From Bacillota bacterium (lineage in GTDB: Bacteria > Bacillota > Clostridia > Christensenellales > CAG-138), in assembly GCA_023455425.1 (NCBI GenBank), contig JAEYCM010000010.1:1-64000 (forward strand): 64,000 nucleotides of DNA. The letters run 5' to 3'. The notes under the pieces were generated by a model. That model did no database searches and was not told the origin of the DNA. It saw nothing but the letters and a program-made list of their open reading frames with translations. Numbering within the stretch: the first letter of the stretch is position 1; every line of letters begins with the position of its first letter. The position numbers were made by a program, and so were the translations under genes. Shown in pieces: positions 41,989 through 49,969 of the stretch.

Positions 41989-42327
41989 TTATTCTTCGGC
42001 CAGCTTCCCAACTACCGGAACTCCTCTGAGCTTGGAAACCCCGTGGGGGGATTTGGTTTTGATCGCCTCCGTCAGGTCGTTTCCGGCGCTGTAACCGTTG
42101 TGCTCGCCGTCCTTCCATTCCGGAATGTTCGAAAAATCATAGATCACGCCGTCGACGGCCACATAGGCGGGCTGCCCGTCTTTGCCGTTGTACTGGCTCA
42201 ATTCTTCCAATGTGAGCACAAACTCCGGTTCTGCGGATGCAGAGGGTTCTTGTGGCGCTGGCGTGCAGCCGAACGCCGTCAGGGCGAGTATGAGCAGGAT
42301 GCTCAAAACAATGGGATGCTTTTTCAT
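41989..42327 (-). CDS. Cytochrome b5-like heme-binding domain lipoprotein
   Basis: 112 residues. Signal peptide with lipobox LTAFGC (Cys21). After a short Ser/Pro/Glu linker the body FVLTLEELSQYNGKDGQPAY, VAVDGVIYDFSNIPEWKDGE and HNGYSAGNDLTE is a cytochrome b5-like fold. The His in EHNGYSAG is a likely heme ligand, and a second in SPHGVSKL may be the other. It would be anchored outside the membrane beside the four-helix partner. GGGAG precedes the ATG. Confidence 0.8.
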   Translation of the reverse strand: MKKHPIVLSILLILALTAFGCTPAPQEPSASAEPEFVLTLEELSQYNGKDGQPAYVAVDGVIYDFSNIPEWKDGEHNGYSAGNDLTEAIKTKSPHGVSKLRGVPVVGKLAEE

Positions 42328-42430
42328 AGTTATTCACTCCCTTATTTAAAAATGGGTTGCCGTACTCGGCTTCTTTTTATAAAGGTAAACCGCGACTTGC
42401 CCGCATGAAACAAGGAAGCGTGCGCTAATA

Positions 42431-42460
42431 TTGACAAATGGCGCACGCAGGCGGCATACT
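42431..42460 (+). promoter_or_regulatory. Promoter of csoR
   Basis: TTGACA (42431-42436), 18-nt spacer, CATACT (42455-42460). Confidence 0.6.
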
Positions 42461-42506
42461 ACATACATCCGTTACCCTTATTCAGAAAGGAAGGAGAAGA
42501 TACGGC

Positions 42507-42782
42507 ATGAGACAATGCATGGATCATGAAAATCTGCACCGCAGGCTCAGGAAAATTGCGGGACAGATCAATGCGATAGATAAAATGGTGGAGGACGACG
42601 TTCCCTGCGAGGAAGTGCTCATCCAGATCAATGCAGCAAAATCGGCCCTTCATAAGGTGGGGCAAATTGTATTGGAAGGCCACCTGAACCACTGTGTGCG
42701 CGACGGCATCGAGCACGGGGACGCGGACAAGACCATTGCCGATTTCGCAAAAGCCGTGGAGCATTTTGCCCGCCTTTCATAA
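42507..42782 (+). CDS. csoR: CsoR/FrmR-family metal-sensing repressor
   Basis: 91 residues from ATG 42507 with AAGGAGA upstream. The all-helical DUF156 fold is clear: HRRLRKIAGQINAIDKMVED, then PCEEVLIQINAAKSALHKVG. The Cys in DDVPCEE and the His and Cys in GHLNHCV give the Cys-His-Cys triad of copper-sensing CsoR proteins. Metal binding releases the repressor from DNA. A P-type ATPase gene follows, with a matching operator between. Confidence 0.9.
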   Translation: MRQCMDHENLHRRLRKIAGQINAIDKMVEDDVPCEEVLIQINAAKSALHKVGQIVLEGHLNHCVRDGIEHGDADKTIADFAKAVEHFARLS

Positions 42783-42800
42783 AACATTAATTGCCCTGTT

Positions 42801-42829
42801 GCAGCCGCCTAACACGCGGCTGCTTTTTT
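42801..42829 (+). terminator. Rho-independent terminator between csoR and the ATPase gene
   Basis: GCAGCCGC/GCGGCTGC, 7-nt loop, then six T. Confidence 0.88.
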
Positions 42830-42852
42830 ATATTGACAGAGGGAGGAGCAAT

Positions 42853-42948
42853 ATGCAGAATAAATATATACCCATAGGGGGTATAGGTATAAAACTTGGA
42901 TGGGAAAAGGGAGTATATGAAGCGGATTGCGGGTTTCTTTCGGGATGA
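42853..42948 (+). CDS. Possible 31-residue leader peptide overlapping the ATPase start
   Basis: ATG 42853 has an excellent GGGAGGAG site 5 nt upstream. The frame (MQNKYIPIGGIGIKLGWEKG...) crosses the CsoR-type operator and runs past ATG 42917 in another frame, so it could couple translation. Against it, a TTGACA at 42834 suggests the promoter lies here, which would leave this ribosome site untranscribed. Confidence 0.3.
   Translation: MQNKYIPIGGIGIKLGWEKGVYEADCGFLSG
42867..42885. promoter_or_regulatory. CsoR-type operator
   Basis: TATACCC-ATAGG-GGGTATA, a 7-bp-arm palindrome with the C/G-tract arms typical of CsoR sites. It lies 31 bp before the ATPase start and ~85 bp after csoR. A TTGACA at 42834-42839 upstream makes a site overlapping the transcription start plausible. 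Confidence 0.65.
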
Positions 42949-44785
42949 GGAAAAGAGGACCATTTTATTTCTGGTTTTTTCGGGCATTTCTTTGGTGGCA
43001 AGCTTCTTTATGAAAAACGTTATACTCGACCCGGCATGGGTGGCGGTGCTGCTGTGCGGCATTCCCATTCTGATCGATGCGGGCACCGGCCTGTTTACGC
43101 GTTTTGACATCAAGGCGGATGTGCTGGTATCGCTTGCGCTTATTGCCTCCATTGTAATCGGGGAAGTGTTTGCCGCGGGCGAAGTTGCTTTCATTATGGC
43201 GATCGGCGCTATGCTGGAGCAGCGTACGGTGAAAAAAGCGCGGGCGGGTATTGAAAAGCTGGTACGCCTCACCCCGCGCACGGCGCGCATAATAAAGGAT
43301 GGAGAAGAACGCGTCATGCCCGCGGAACAGGTCCGGGTAGGGGATATGTTGTGCGTACACGCCGGGGAAACCATACCGGTTGACGGTATCATTATATCCG
43401 GCGAGACCACGGTGGATCAATCCGTGATGACGGGCGAATCGATGCCCGTAGACAAATGCGCGGGCGATACGGTAAAAAGCGGCACGGTCAACCGGTTTGG
43501 CTCCTTTATGATGCGGGCCGAAAAGGTGGGGGAGGATAGCTCTTTACAGCGCATGATCCGCCTTGTGGAATCGGCGGACGCGGGCAAGGCGAAGATCGTA
43601 GGCATTGCCGACCGCTGGGCTACATGGATCGTAGTGATTGCCCTACTAAGCGCAGTTGCTACCTGGATCATCACGGGGGAAGCCATTCGCGCGGTGACCA
43701 TACTCGTTGTGTTCTGCCCCTGTGCACTGGTGCTGGCGACACCCACCGCCATTATGGCGGGTATCGGCAACGCAACCCGCTCCGGCGTGCTCGTGCGGCA
43801 GGGAGACGCGTTAGAACGCCTGGCACACGTACAAAAAGTTGCGTTTGACAAAACCGGGACCCTCACTTTGGGGCGGCCCGCCGTTGTGCGCGTTGCGCCC
43901 CTTGTGGAGGGGGAAACGGAAGAAACACTGCTGTACGCGGCGGCCACTGCGGAACTGCATGCGGAGCATCCCTTGGGCGACGCCATTGTGGCGCATTGCC
44001 GGGCGAAAAGCTGCGTGCCGCTGCAGCCGGAGAATTTTCAACTGCTGCCGGGACGCGGCGTGACAGCAAGGATGGACGGGCATATCGTATCCGCGGGCAA
44101 CGAAAAGCTGATGCAGGAAAAAACGGGCGCCCCGCTTCCCGAAGAGGTGCGGCGGCTTGCCGCAAGCTGCAAGGAACAGGGTTGCACAACGATCTATGTG
44201 GGAAAGGATGATCTACTTATCGGCATGATCGCCCTTTCGGACACCATCCGCCCGGATGCCGGGGATACGGTGAAGAAGCTGCAAAATATCGGGGTAAAGA
44301 GCCTGCTTTTGACCGGGGATATCCCGCAGGCAGCGCTGCATATCGCGGCTTTGGCGGGCGTAAAGGATGTGCGCGCAAGCCTCGAGCCGGAGGATAAACT
44401 CAACGCCATACGTTCCCTGGAGCAAAGCGGGGAGCTTATCTGTATGGTGGGGGACGGCATCAACGACGCGCCGGCGCTCAAAGCAGCGCATGTGGGCATT
44501 GCAATGGGCGGCATTGGCAGCGATATCGCGATTGACGCCGCGGATATCGCGCTGGCGCGCGACGATATTAAAGAACTGCCGCACCTGTTCTTGCTTGCGC
44601 AAAAAACGATGCAGGTCATTCGCACCAATCTGGTGTTATCCATGGCGCTCAATTTCGCATCCATTTTGCTTGCCATGTTTGGTGTATTGGGTCCCGTTGT
44701 GGGCGCGCTTTTGCATAATGTGGGATCTGTCGTGGTAATTCTCCATTCCGCCACGCTGCTCAAATGGAGAAAGAAGGGGTATTAA
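42917..44785 (+). CDS. Heavy-metal translocating P1B-type ATPase (Cu/Zn type) without N-terminal metal-binding domain
   Basis: 622 residues from ATG 42917 with AAGGGAG upstream. Motifs in order: MTGESMPVDK (actuator), CPCALVLATP (transmembrane metal site), DKTGTLT (phosphorylated Asp), an AEHPLGDAI HP motif, GDGINDAPAL, and HNVGSVVVILHSATLL in the last helix. No N-terminal Cys-x-x-Cys HMA domain is present. The CPC motif fits Cu+ or Zn2+/Cd2+; the CsoR partner favours copper. It exports the metal from the cytoplasm. Confidence 0.93.
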   Translation: MKRIAGFFRDEEKRTILFLVFSGISLVASFFMKNVILDPAWVAVLLCGIPILIDAGTGLFTRFDIKADVLVSLALIASIVIGEVFAAGEVAFIMAIGAMLEQRTVKKARAGIEKLVRLTPRTARIIKDGEERVMPAEQVRVGDMLCVHAGETIPVDGIIISGETTVDQSVMTGESMPVDKCAGDTVKSGTVNRFGSFMMRAEKVGEDSSLQRMIRLVESADAGKAKIVGIADRWATWIVVIALLSAVATWIITGEAIRAVTILVVFCPCALVLATPTAIMAGIGNATRSGVLVRQGDALERLAHVQKVAFDKTGTLTLGRPAVVRVAPLVEGETEETLLYAAATAELHAEHPLGDAIVAHCRAKSCVPLQPENFQLLPGRGVTARMDGHIVSAGNEKLMQEKTGAPLPEEVRRLAASCKEQGCTTIYVGKDDLLIGMIALSDTIRPDAGDTVKKLQNIGVKSLLLTGDIPQAALHIAALAGVKDVRASLEPEDKLNAIRSLEQSGELICMVGDGINDAPALKAAHVGIAMGGIGSDIAIDAADIALARDDIKELPHLFLLAQKTMQVIRTNLVLSMALNFASILLAMFGVLGPVVGALLHNVGSVVVILHSATLLKWRKKGY

Positions 44786-45033
44786 GGTATCGGCGCCTCA
44801 GCGCCGCGTCCTCGGCGGGAGACGCCTCGGACACTAGGACTGCGGGCCGTCGCGATAGGTTTAAACTGCGTTTCCCCAACCCCCTTCCTTAGAGTACCCG
44901 TACTCAGGGGCGCGGGGGGGCGGAGCCCTCCCGCTATAAAATAAAAAAATCTAGCGTCGCCGCCGTAGGTGGCGATACTTTATGAAAACCATATGGGAAG
45001 CGTTTTGATAAACAAGAAGCGGCATATGCAGCT
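44786..45033. other. GC-rich intergenic stretch with short hairpins, no gene seen
   Basis: CGGCGC/GCGCCG (44791-44806), GAGTAC/GTACTC (about 44893-44906) and other small dyads lie between convergent genes. A tract of A follows at 44940-44948. It probably includes the 3' ends of both transcripts, but I see no clean terminator. Confidence 0.45.
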
Positions 45034-45732
45034 TTATTCAAACCAACGTTTTTTTCGGTCCAGATACCCGCGTATGACATGGAGCGAATCGCAGAAGGGT
45101 TTGATTTTCGAATACCCGCAACGGCACAATACCACGCGGTTACGGATTTCGTACACTTCGCCGTCCGCACCCTCTATGGGAAGACCGCCCTTTACAAACA
45201 ATCCGCAGCTTACGTTGCGGTCCGGGTCCTGCAATACCTCGATGGCCGGTTCATACGCCGGTTCTATCGTCTGCCCGGTTTCCTTATCGATAATATCCAA
45301 GCGTCCCGCGGGGCACTCCGTTGCGGCCTTAATGGCAAGCTCCCGGCAGGTGGGGTTGTCCGAACGCTCCACAAGTTCCCAGGCATCCCCCTGATGCGTG
45401 TGGCAAAAGCGCGCAAACGCGCAGCGCCCGTCGTCGAGCAGGGTGAGCGCGGGGCCGTCGTAGACCTTGGCGCGGCTTGCAAACGGCGTCTTTTCGGCGG
45501 TTTCCGTACCGTTGAACGCGCAGTTCTTGTGCGCGCCGTCACAAAACGGCGGGGTTTTTGTCTTTCCGCAACGGCAAAGCGTATACGTTTCCGCCTGCGG
45601 AAGGGACTTCCCGTCCTCATAGATATAGTCTCTGCCGATGGACCGGATGATCTTTTCGGATAGCGGCACGCCGCCGGTTACAACATACGGCCCGTCCTTC
45701 ATGATTTTGATTTTCGGCTTTTTCTTTTCCAT
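45034..45732 (-). CDS. CDGSH-type iron-sulfur protein with a central Fer4_19-like domain
   Basis: 232 residues. Two CDGSH (mitoNEET-like) zinc-finger clusters: CRCGKTKTPPFCDGAH near residue 53, and CRCGYSKIKPFCDSLH near the C-terminus. Each has the three Cys and one His that hold a 2Fe-2S cluster. The middle (CAFARFCHTHQGDAWELVER; TCRELAIKAATECPAGRLDI) is a divergent 4Fe-4S mono-cluster domain. Such proteins are thought to carry electrons or clusters. TGGAG precedes the ATG. Confidence 0.9.
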   Translation of the reverse strand: MEKKKPKIKIMKDGPYVVTGGVPLSEKIIRSIGRDYIYEDGKSLPQAETYTLCRCGKTKTPPFCDGAHKNCAFNGTETAEKTPFASRAKVYDGPALTLLDDGRCAFARFCHTHQGDAWELVERSDNPTCRELAIKAATECPAGRLDIIDKETGQTIEPAYEPAIEVLQDPDRNVSCGLFVKGGLPIEGADGEVYEIRNRVVLCRCGYSKIKPFCDSLHVIRGYLDRKKRWFE

Positions 45733-45901
45733 TCAAATCTCCATAAAGAAGGGAATATTCAACATATCTTTCTTTATTATATTGCAAAACGAATCCCTTT
45801 GTACAGTGGCGCGTATGCTGCCATATTTTATGGGGACGGGATGCGTTTGCCTCTTTTCCCGGCCACTTGGAATGGTTATACTAAAAAGGAGTGGGCGGAC
45901 T

Positions 45902-46003
45902 GTGAGAATGAAAGGTATCCTTGATGATGTTTGTATAAAAATGCAAGATTTCGCCCCAATATATATCACGCCGCGCGGCGGCGGCAAAGGAGGTTACCGT
46001 TGA
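45902..46003 (+). CDS. Possible 33-residue upstream ORF overlapping the dehydrogenase start
   Basis: GTG 45902 with AAAAGGAG about 11 nt upstream; the frame MRMKGILDDVCIKMQDFAPI... ends in TGA that overlaps the TTG start of the next gene (TTGA). The arrangement suggests coupled translation, but no homology is recognised. Confidence 0.3.
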   Translation: MRMKGILDDVCIKMQDFAPIYITPRGGGKGGYR

Positions 46004-46959
46004 CCAAGATTGTTGTGCTGGACGGCCATGCGGAAAACCCAGGGGATCTTTCCTGGAGCGGGTTTGAGGCGCTGGGAGAGTTCAGGGTGTATGACGACAC
46101 CGCAGATGAAGATATCATCGCCAATATCGGCGATGCGGACGCCGTATTCGTCAACAAGGTGCCGATAACGCGCAAGACGATAGAGGCATGCCCCAATATC
46201 AAATTTATCGGCGTACTCGCGACGGGTTATAATATTGTGGATGTAGAGGCGGCAAAGGAACGCGGCATTATCGTGAGCAATGTGCCCACCTACGGCTCCT
46301 ACGCGGTGGGACAGTTTGCGATCGCGCTGCTGCTGGAAATCTGCCACCGCATCGGGCACCATGATCGTGAGGTCAAGGCCGGACGATGGTCGCGGGACGA
46401 GTGGTGCTTCTGGGATTACCCGCTCATCGAGCTGTATGGAAAAACCATGGGCATCATCGGGTTTGGCCGCATCGGCCAGGTGACGGGCCGTATTGCAAAG
46501 GCGATGGGCATGGACGTAATCGCGTACGACAGCTACCAAACCCCTGCCTTAGTGGACGAAGGCTTTTCGTATGTAACGCTTGACGAACTGCTCACCCAAT
46601 CCGACGTGATTTCGCTGCATTGCCCGCTATTCCCGGAAACGGAGGGAATCATCAGCAAAGAAAGCATCGCGAAAATGAAGGACGGCGTAATCCTCCTCAA
46701 CAACAGCCGCGGGCCGCTCATTGTGGACGCGGACCTTGCGGATGCGCTCAATTCCGGAAAAGTGTACGCGGCGGGGCTGGACGTTATCTCAAAGGAGCCT
46801 ATCGATCCCGACAACCCGCTGCTCAGGGCGAAGAATTGCTTCATTACGCCGCATATCAGCTGGGCACCCAGGGAAAGCCGCAAACGGCTGATGGAGATTG
46901 CCATAGAAAACCTCAGGCAGTTTTTGAACGGTACGCCCGTGAACGTGGTAAATCCGTAA
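46000..46959 (+). CDS. D-2-hydroxyacid dehydrogenase (glycerate/hydroxypyruvate type)
   Basis: 319 residues from TTG 46000, chosen for AAGGAGG 8 nt upstream and the family N-terminus TKIVVLDGHAENPGDLSW. Motifs: VFVNKVPITRKTIEACPN, the NAD-binding GKTMGIIGFGRIGQVTGRIA, LHCPLFPETEGIIS, LLNNSRGPLIVDADLADAL (catalytic Arg region is LNNSRG), and the C-terminal FITPHISWAPRES with the catalytic His. It reduces 2-keto acids with NAD(P)H. An alcohol dehydrogenase follows, suggesting a shared reductive pathway. Confidence 0.92.
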   Translation: MTKIVVLDGHAENPGDLSWSGFEALGEFRVYDDTADEDIIANIGDADAVFVNKVPITRKTIEACPNIKFIGVLATGYNIVDVEAAKERGIIVSNVPTYGSYAVGQFAIALLLEICHRIGHHDREVKAGRWSRDEWCFWDYPLIELYGKTMGIIGFGRIGQVTGRIAKAMGMDVIAYDSYQTPALVDEGFSYVTLDELLTQSDVISLHCPLFPETEGIISKESIAKMKDGVILLNNSRGPLIVDADLADALNSGKVYAAGLDVISKEPIDPDNPLLRAKNCFITPHISWAPRESRKRLMEIAIENLRQFLNGTPVNVVNP

Positions 46960-46995
46960 GCATATATAACGATCATCAGAACGGAGGAATGAACC

Positions 46996-48168
46996 ATGCA
47001 GAATTTTGATTACTATGCCCCCACCAGGGTGGTGTTTGGCAAAAACGCGGAGGCGCGCGCAGGAGAGCTTGTCAAGGCGCAGAAGTGCAAGAAGGTGCTT
47101 GTGCATTACGGCGGGCACAGCGCGAAGGCTTCGGGTTTGCTGGACCGCATCTTCCGTTCGCTGACGGAAGAACACATCAGCTATGTGGAACTGGGCGGCG
47201 TTGTGCCCAATCCGCGCCTGTCCCTCGTTTATCAGGGCATTGAACTTTGCAAAAAAGAAGGCGTCGATTTTGTGCTCGCCGTGGGCGGCGGCAGCGTAAT
47301 CGACAGCGCGAAGGCCATCTGCTACGGGCTTGCAAACCCGTTCGACGTATGGGAACTGTATGCGGGCAAGCAGAAGGCGCAGGCGTTTACGCCCCTTGGC
47401 GTGGTACTGACCATTGCGGCTGCGGGCAGTGAAATGAGCAATTCTTCCGTTATCACCAACGAGGACGGATGGCTCAAGCGTGGGCATAACAGCGATCTCT
47501 GCAGGCCCAAATTTGCAATCATGAACCCGGAGCTTACCTATACCCTGCCGCAGTACCAGACCATGAGCGGCTGCGTGGACATCATGATGCACACGCTGGA
47601 ACGGTATTTTACGACCGGTGAAACCATGGATATGACGGACCGTATCGCGGAGCAGCTGTTACGTACCGTCATGGAAAACGCGCGTATCCTGATGAAAGAC
47701 CCCGCGAACTATAAAGCGCGCGCCGAAGTGATGTGGGCGAGCAGCCTTTCCCACAACGGACTGACCGGCCTTGGCGCTTCCGGGGACTGGGTGAGCCACA
47801 AGCTGGAGCACGAGCTGGGCGGACTGTTCGATGTGGCGCACGGCGCGGGCCTTTCCGCGGTATGGGGCAGTTGGGCGCGCTATGTGTTTGAGGTCAAGCC
47901 GGAACGCTTCGAGCAGTTTGCCGTGCGCGTAATGGATGTGAAGGATACGGGCGACGTGAAGACGACCGCGTTAAAAGGCATCGAGGCATTGGCGGAATTC
48001 TTCTGTTGTGTTGAAATGCCCACCTCCATCCGCGAGCTTGGATATGATGTTACCGACGAGCAGATTAAAGTTATGGCGCATAAGTGCTATGGGAGCTTCG
48101 GCACGCTCTACGGTTTCCGCGCGATCAATGAGGAGGATCTGATTAACATCTACACCATGGCGCGTTAA
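46996..48168 (+). CDS. Iron-containing alcohol dehydrogenase (YqhD/BDH type)
   Basis: 390 residues; GGAGG upstream. N-terminal NFDYYAPTRVVFGKNAEA is the YqhD/BdhA type. The NADP-binding part has FVLAVGGGSVIDSAKAICYG. The metal site has an Asp in CVDIMMHTLERYF and His residues in HKLEHELGGLFDVAHGAGLS. It interconverts aldehydes or ketones with alcohols using NAD(P)H. It is cotranscribed with the hydroxyacid dehydrogenase, 36 nt apart. Confidence 0.93.
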   Translation: MQNFDYYAPTRVVFGKNAEARAGELVKAQKCKKVLVHYGGHSAKASGLLDRIFRSLTEEHISYVELGGVVPNPRLSLVYQGIELCKKEGVDFVLAVGGGSVIDSAKAICYGLANPFDVWELYAGKQKAQAFTPLGVVLTIAAAGSEMSNSSVITNEDGWLKRGHNSDLCRPKFAIMNPELTYTLPQYQTMSGCVDIMMHTLERYFTTGETMDMTDRIAEQLLRTVMENARILMKDPANYKARAEVMWASSLSHNGLTGLGASGDWVSHKLEHELGGLFDVAHGAGLSAVWGSWARYVFEVKPERFEQFAVRVMDVKDTGDVKTTALKGIEALAEFFCCVEMPTSIRELGYDVTDEQIKVMAHKCYGSFGTLYGFRAINEEDLINIYTMAR

Positions 48169-48185
48169 AAATTCCGCTGACAAAG

Positions 48186-48359
48186 CCCGCAGGGACTTTA
48201 TCTGCGGGTTTCCTGCAGGTAAAAGTGCGCTTTCGCGCACTTTTTTTGCAAATCTGACGCGCATGTCGTCAGATTTGATTAAATGTGGGGGATTGCGATC
48301 CCCCGCGACCCCCGAGGGATGCCGGATGTACCGCCACACGGAATTGTGCGGCGGTTTTT
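48186..48359. repeat. Array of five consecutive hairpins
   Basis: T1 48186-48208 CCCGCAG/CTGCGGG then TTT. T2 48221-48247 AAAGTGCGC/GCGCACTTT then T-run. HP3 48249-48277 CAAATCTGACG/CGTCAGATTTG. HP4 48287-48304 GGGGGAT/ATCCCCC. T5 48330-48359 ACCGCC/GGCGGT then T-run. T1, T2 and T5 are terminator-like; HP3 and HP4 have perfect arms without a T-run. It follows the alcohol dehydrogenase gene. Confidence 0.75.
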
Positions 48360-48383
48360 ATATGCGCTGCTATATTGTGTTAA

Positions 48384-48418
48384 AACAATTATTTATCGTA
48401 TTAAAATAAATAATTGTT
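48384..48418. promoter_or_regulatory. Long operator dyad of the DUF2975/Xre operon
   Basis: AACAATTATTTAT, 9-bp spacer, ATAAATAATTGTT: perfect 13-bp arms, running into the -35 box (48417-48422). Probably the autoregulatory site of the Xre protein encoded in the operon. Confidence 0.65.
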
Positions 48419-48445
48419 GACGTGCGAGAAAATGGGGAATATACT
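48417..48445 (+). promoter_or_regulatory. Sigma-A promoter of the DUF2975/Xre operon
   Basis: TTGACG (48417-48422), 17-nt spacer, TATACT (48440-48445). Confidence 0.75.
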
Positions 48446-48469
48446 GTCAGGGAAAGGGAGGGGATATCA

Positions 48470-49006
48470 ATGAATGAAACAGCGCCGATCAAGAAGCGTT
48501 CTTTCAAAATTATCCGCGTCTTTGTCAATATCGCTTTCTGGATAGGGGTTGCCGTATTGGCGGCAATGATAGGAGTCAGCCTGTTTGCGGCAGAGGCAAA
48601 ACTGGCGTTCAGCATGGAAGGCTTTATGCTTCTGCCCGTACCGGGGCTGAAGATAAGCTGGGGGCCAACGATCGTATGGGTGCTGCTTGGCGCGGCGCTT
48701 TTGTGGCTCTTAAAGCAAATCCTGAACTCCATGAAGCAGGGTACGCCATTTACCGAGAAAAATGCAAAACGCCTGCTGGCCATGGGCTTATTGGCGCTTG
48801 CGCAAACCTATGTCGGCCAGTGGAACGCTTACCGGCTTGCCCAATCCGTTTTTGATTACAGCGTTCAAAATGGGCTTACGCCGGTCATGCAGCCGCAGTT
48901 TCAATTATTGCCGGCAAGCGCATTGCTGGGCATCTGTCTCCTGGTGCTCGCGGAAGTGTTCCGGTACGGCTCCGTGCTGCAGCAGGAGCACGATACTACG
49001 GTGTAA
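48470..49006 (+). CDS. DUF2975 membrane protein
   Basis: 178 residues from ATG 48470 with GGGAGGGG upstream. About four membrane helices (FVNIAFWIGVAVLAAMIGVS; TIVWVLLGAALLWLLKQIL; and two later). The part LKQILNSMKQGTPFTEKNAK is the conserved DUF2975 signature, and the last helix ends LVLAEVFRYGSVLQQEHD. It is followed 11 nt later by its usual small Xre partner. The pair is common in Firmicutes; function unknown. Confidence 0.88.
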   Translation: MNETAPIKKRSFKIIRVFVNIAFWIGVAVLAAMIGVSLFAAEAKLAFSMEGFMLLPVPGLKISWGPTIVWVLLGAALLWLLKQILNSMKQGTPFTEKNAKRLLAMGLLALAQTYVGQWNAYRLAQSVFDYSVQNGLTPVMQPQFQLLPASALLGICLLVLAEVFRYGSVLQQEHDTTV

Positions 49007-49017
49007 GGAGGCGCGTT

Positions 49018-49245
49018 ATGCCGATCATCATCCGATTGGACCGCGTGATGGCCGATAGAAAAATGTCCCTCAACGAGCTTTCCGAGCATGTGGGTATTAC
49101 CATCGCCAATCTATCCAATTTGAAGAACGCCAAGATCAGCGCGGTGAAATTGAGTACGTTGGAGGGCATCTGCAAAGCGCTCAACTGCCAGCCCGGGGAT
49201 CTGATGGAATATGTGCCGGAAAAGGAAGACGACGACCTGCGGTAA
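49018..49245 (+). CDS. Small Xre-family helix-turn-helix regulator (YozG-like)
   Basis: 75 residues, almost entirely one HTH: MADRKMSLNELSEHVGITIA, then NLSNLKNAKISAVKLSTLEG. AAGGAGG lies upstream. Proteins like YozG regularly accompany DUF2975 proteins. The perfect dyad upstream of the operon is its likely binding site. Confidence 0.9.
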   Translation: MPIIIRLDRVMADRKMSLNELSEHVGITIANLSNLKNAKISAVKLSTLEGICKALNCQPGDLMEYVPEKEDDDLR

Positions 49246-49308
49246 GCGGAAATGGGGAATGGGCTTGGTTTGCAGTGAAACCGGCAGGCTCGTCTGCACT
49301 TAATAATA

Positions 49309-49336
49309 AGTTCCGCTCCGTATGGAGCGGGACTTT
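49309..49336 (+). terminator. Rho-independent terminator of the DUF2975/Xre operon
   Basis: AAGTTCCGCTCC/GGAGCGGGACTT with loop GTAT, then TT. One mismatch. Confidence 0.8.
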
Positions 49337-49410
49337 TGTGATTTTGGCGGGTCGCATTTATGGCCGCCTTGCATTACAATATTCGAGCTACCCATTTCAT
49401 GATGATTTCA

Positions 49411-49438
49411 TGAACCTTAGCCTCCTATCATCCGTCTA
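49411..49438 (+). promoter_or_regulatory. ECF-type autoregulatory promoter
   Basis: TGAACC (49411-49416), 16-nt spacer, CGTCTA (49433-49438). This matches the ECF pattern TGAAAC-N16-CGTC and lies ahead of the sigma-70 family gene. Direct repeats TTTCATGA precede it. Confidence 0.7.
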
Positions 49439-49499
49439 ACGCATGACAGGGTCCTGTAAATGGGGAGCGCTTTCCCGGAAGAAAGGAGATCAATCAAAG

Positions 49500-49964
49500 A
49501 TGCACCAAGCGGAATTTGCCGCACGCATCATGGATATGCAGCAAACGCTCTACCGCGTATCATACAGTTTTTTATCCCAGGAAAGCGACAGGGAGGACGC
49601 CGTACAGGAATGCATCTGCAAAGCCTGGACAAAGTGCCGGATGCTGCGGGATGACCGCCTGCTTGAGACCTGGGTGGTGCGCATCCTCATCAATGAGTGC
49701 CACAACATCGGCAGACGCATACAACGCGTTACGGTGACGGATGAGATTCCGGAGCGCGCCGCGCCGCCGGATGCGGATAAAGCGCTCCATGACGCAATTC
49801 TGACGCTTGATGAGCCGCTGCGTGCGCCGCTGGTGCTGCACTATATCGAAGGGTATGACGTCAAGGAAATCTCCGCCATGATGCGCCTTCCTGCGGGAAC
49901 GGTCAAATCGCGCCTGTTCCGCGCGAGAAAGCGTATGAAAGAATTATTAAATGAGGAGGGCTAG
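49500..49964 (+). CDS. ECF-type RNA polymerase sigma factor
   Basis: 154 residues from ATG 49500 with AAAGGAGA upstream. Region 2 has LYRVSYSFLSQESDREDAVQ and ECICKAWTKCRMLRDDRLLE. Region 4 has APLVLHYIEGYDVKEISAMM and RLPAGTVKSRLFRARKRMKE. No sigma region 3 is present. It probably directs its own promoter (an ECF-like site upstream) and is controlled by the next gene's product. Confidence 0.92.
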   Translation: MHQAEFAARIMDMQQTLYRVSYSFLSQESDREDAVQECICKAWTKCRMLRDDRLLETWVVRILINECHNIGRRIQRVTVTDEIPERAAPPDADKALHDAILTLDEPLRAPLVLHYIEGYDVKEISAMMRLPAGTVKSRLFRARKRMKELLNEEG

Positions 49965-49969
49965 GGTTG

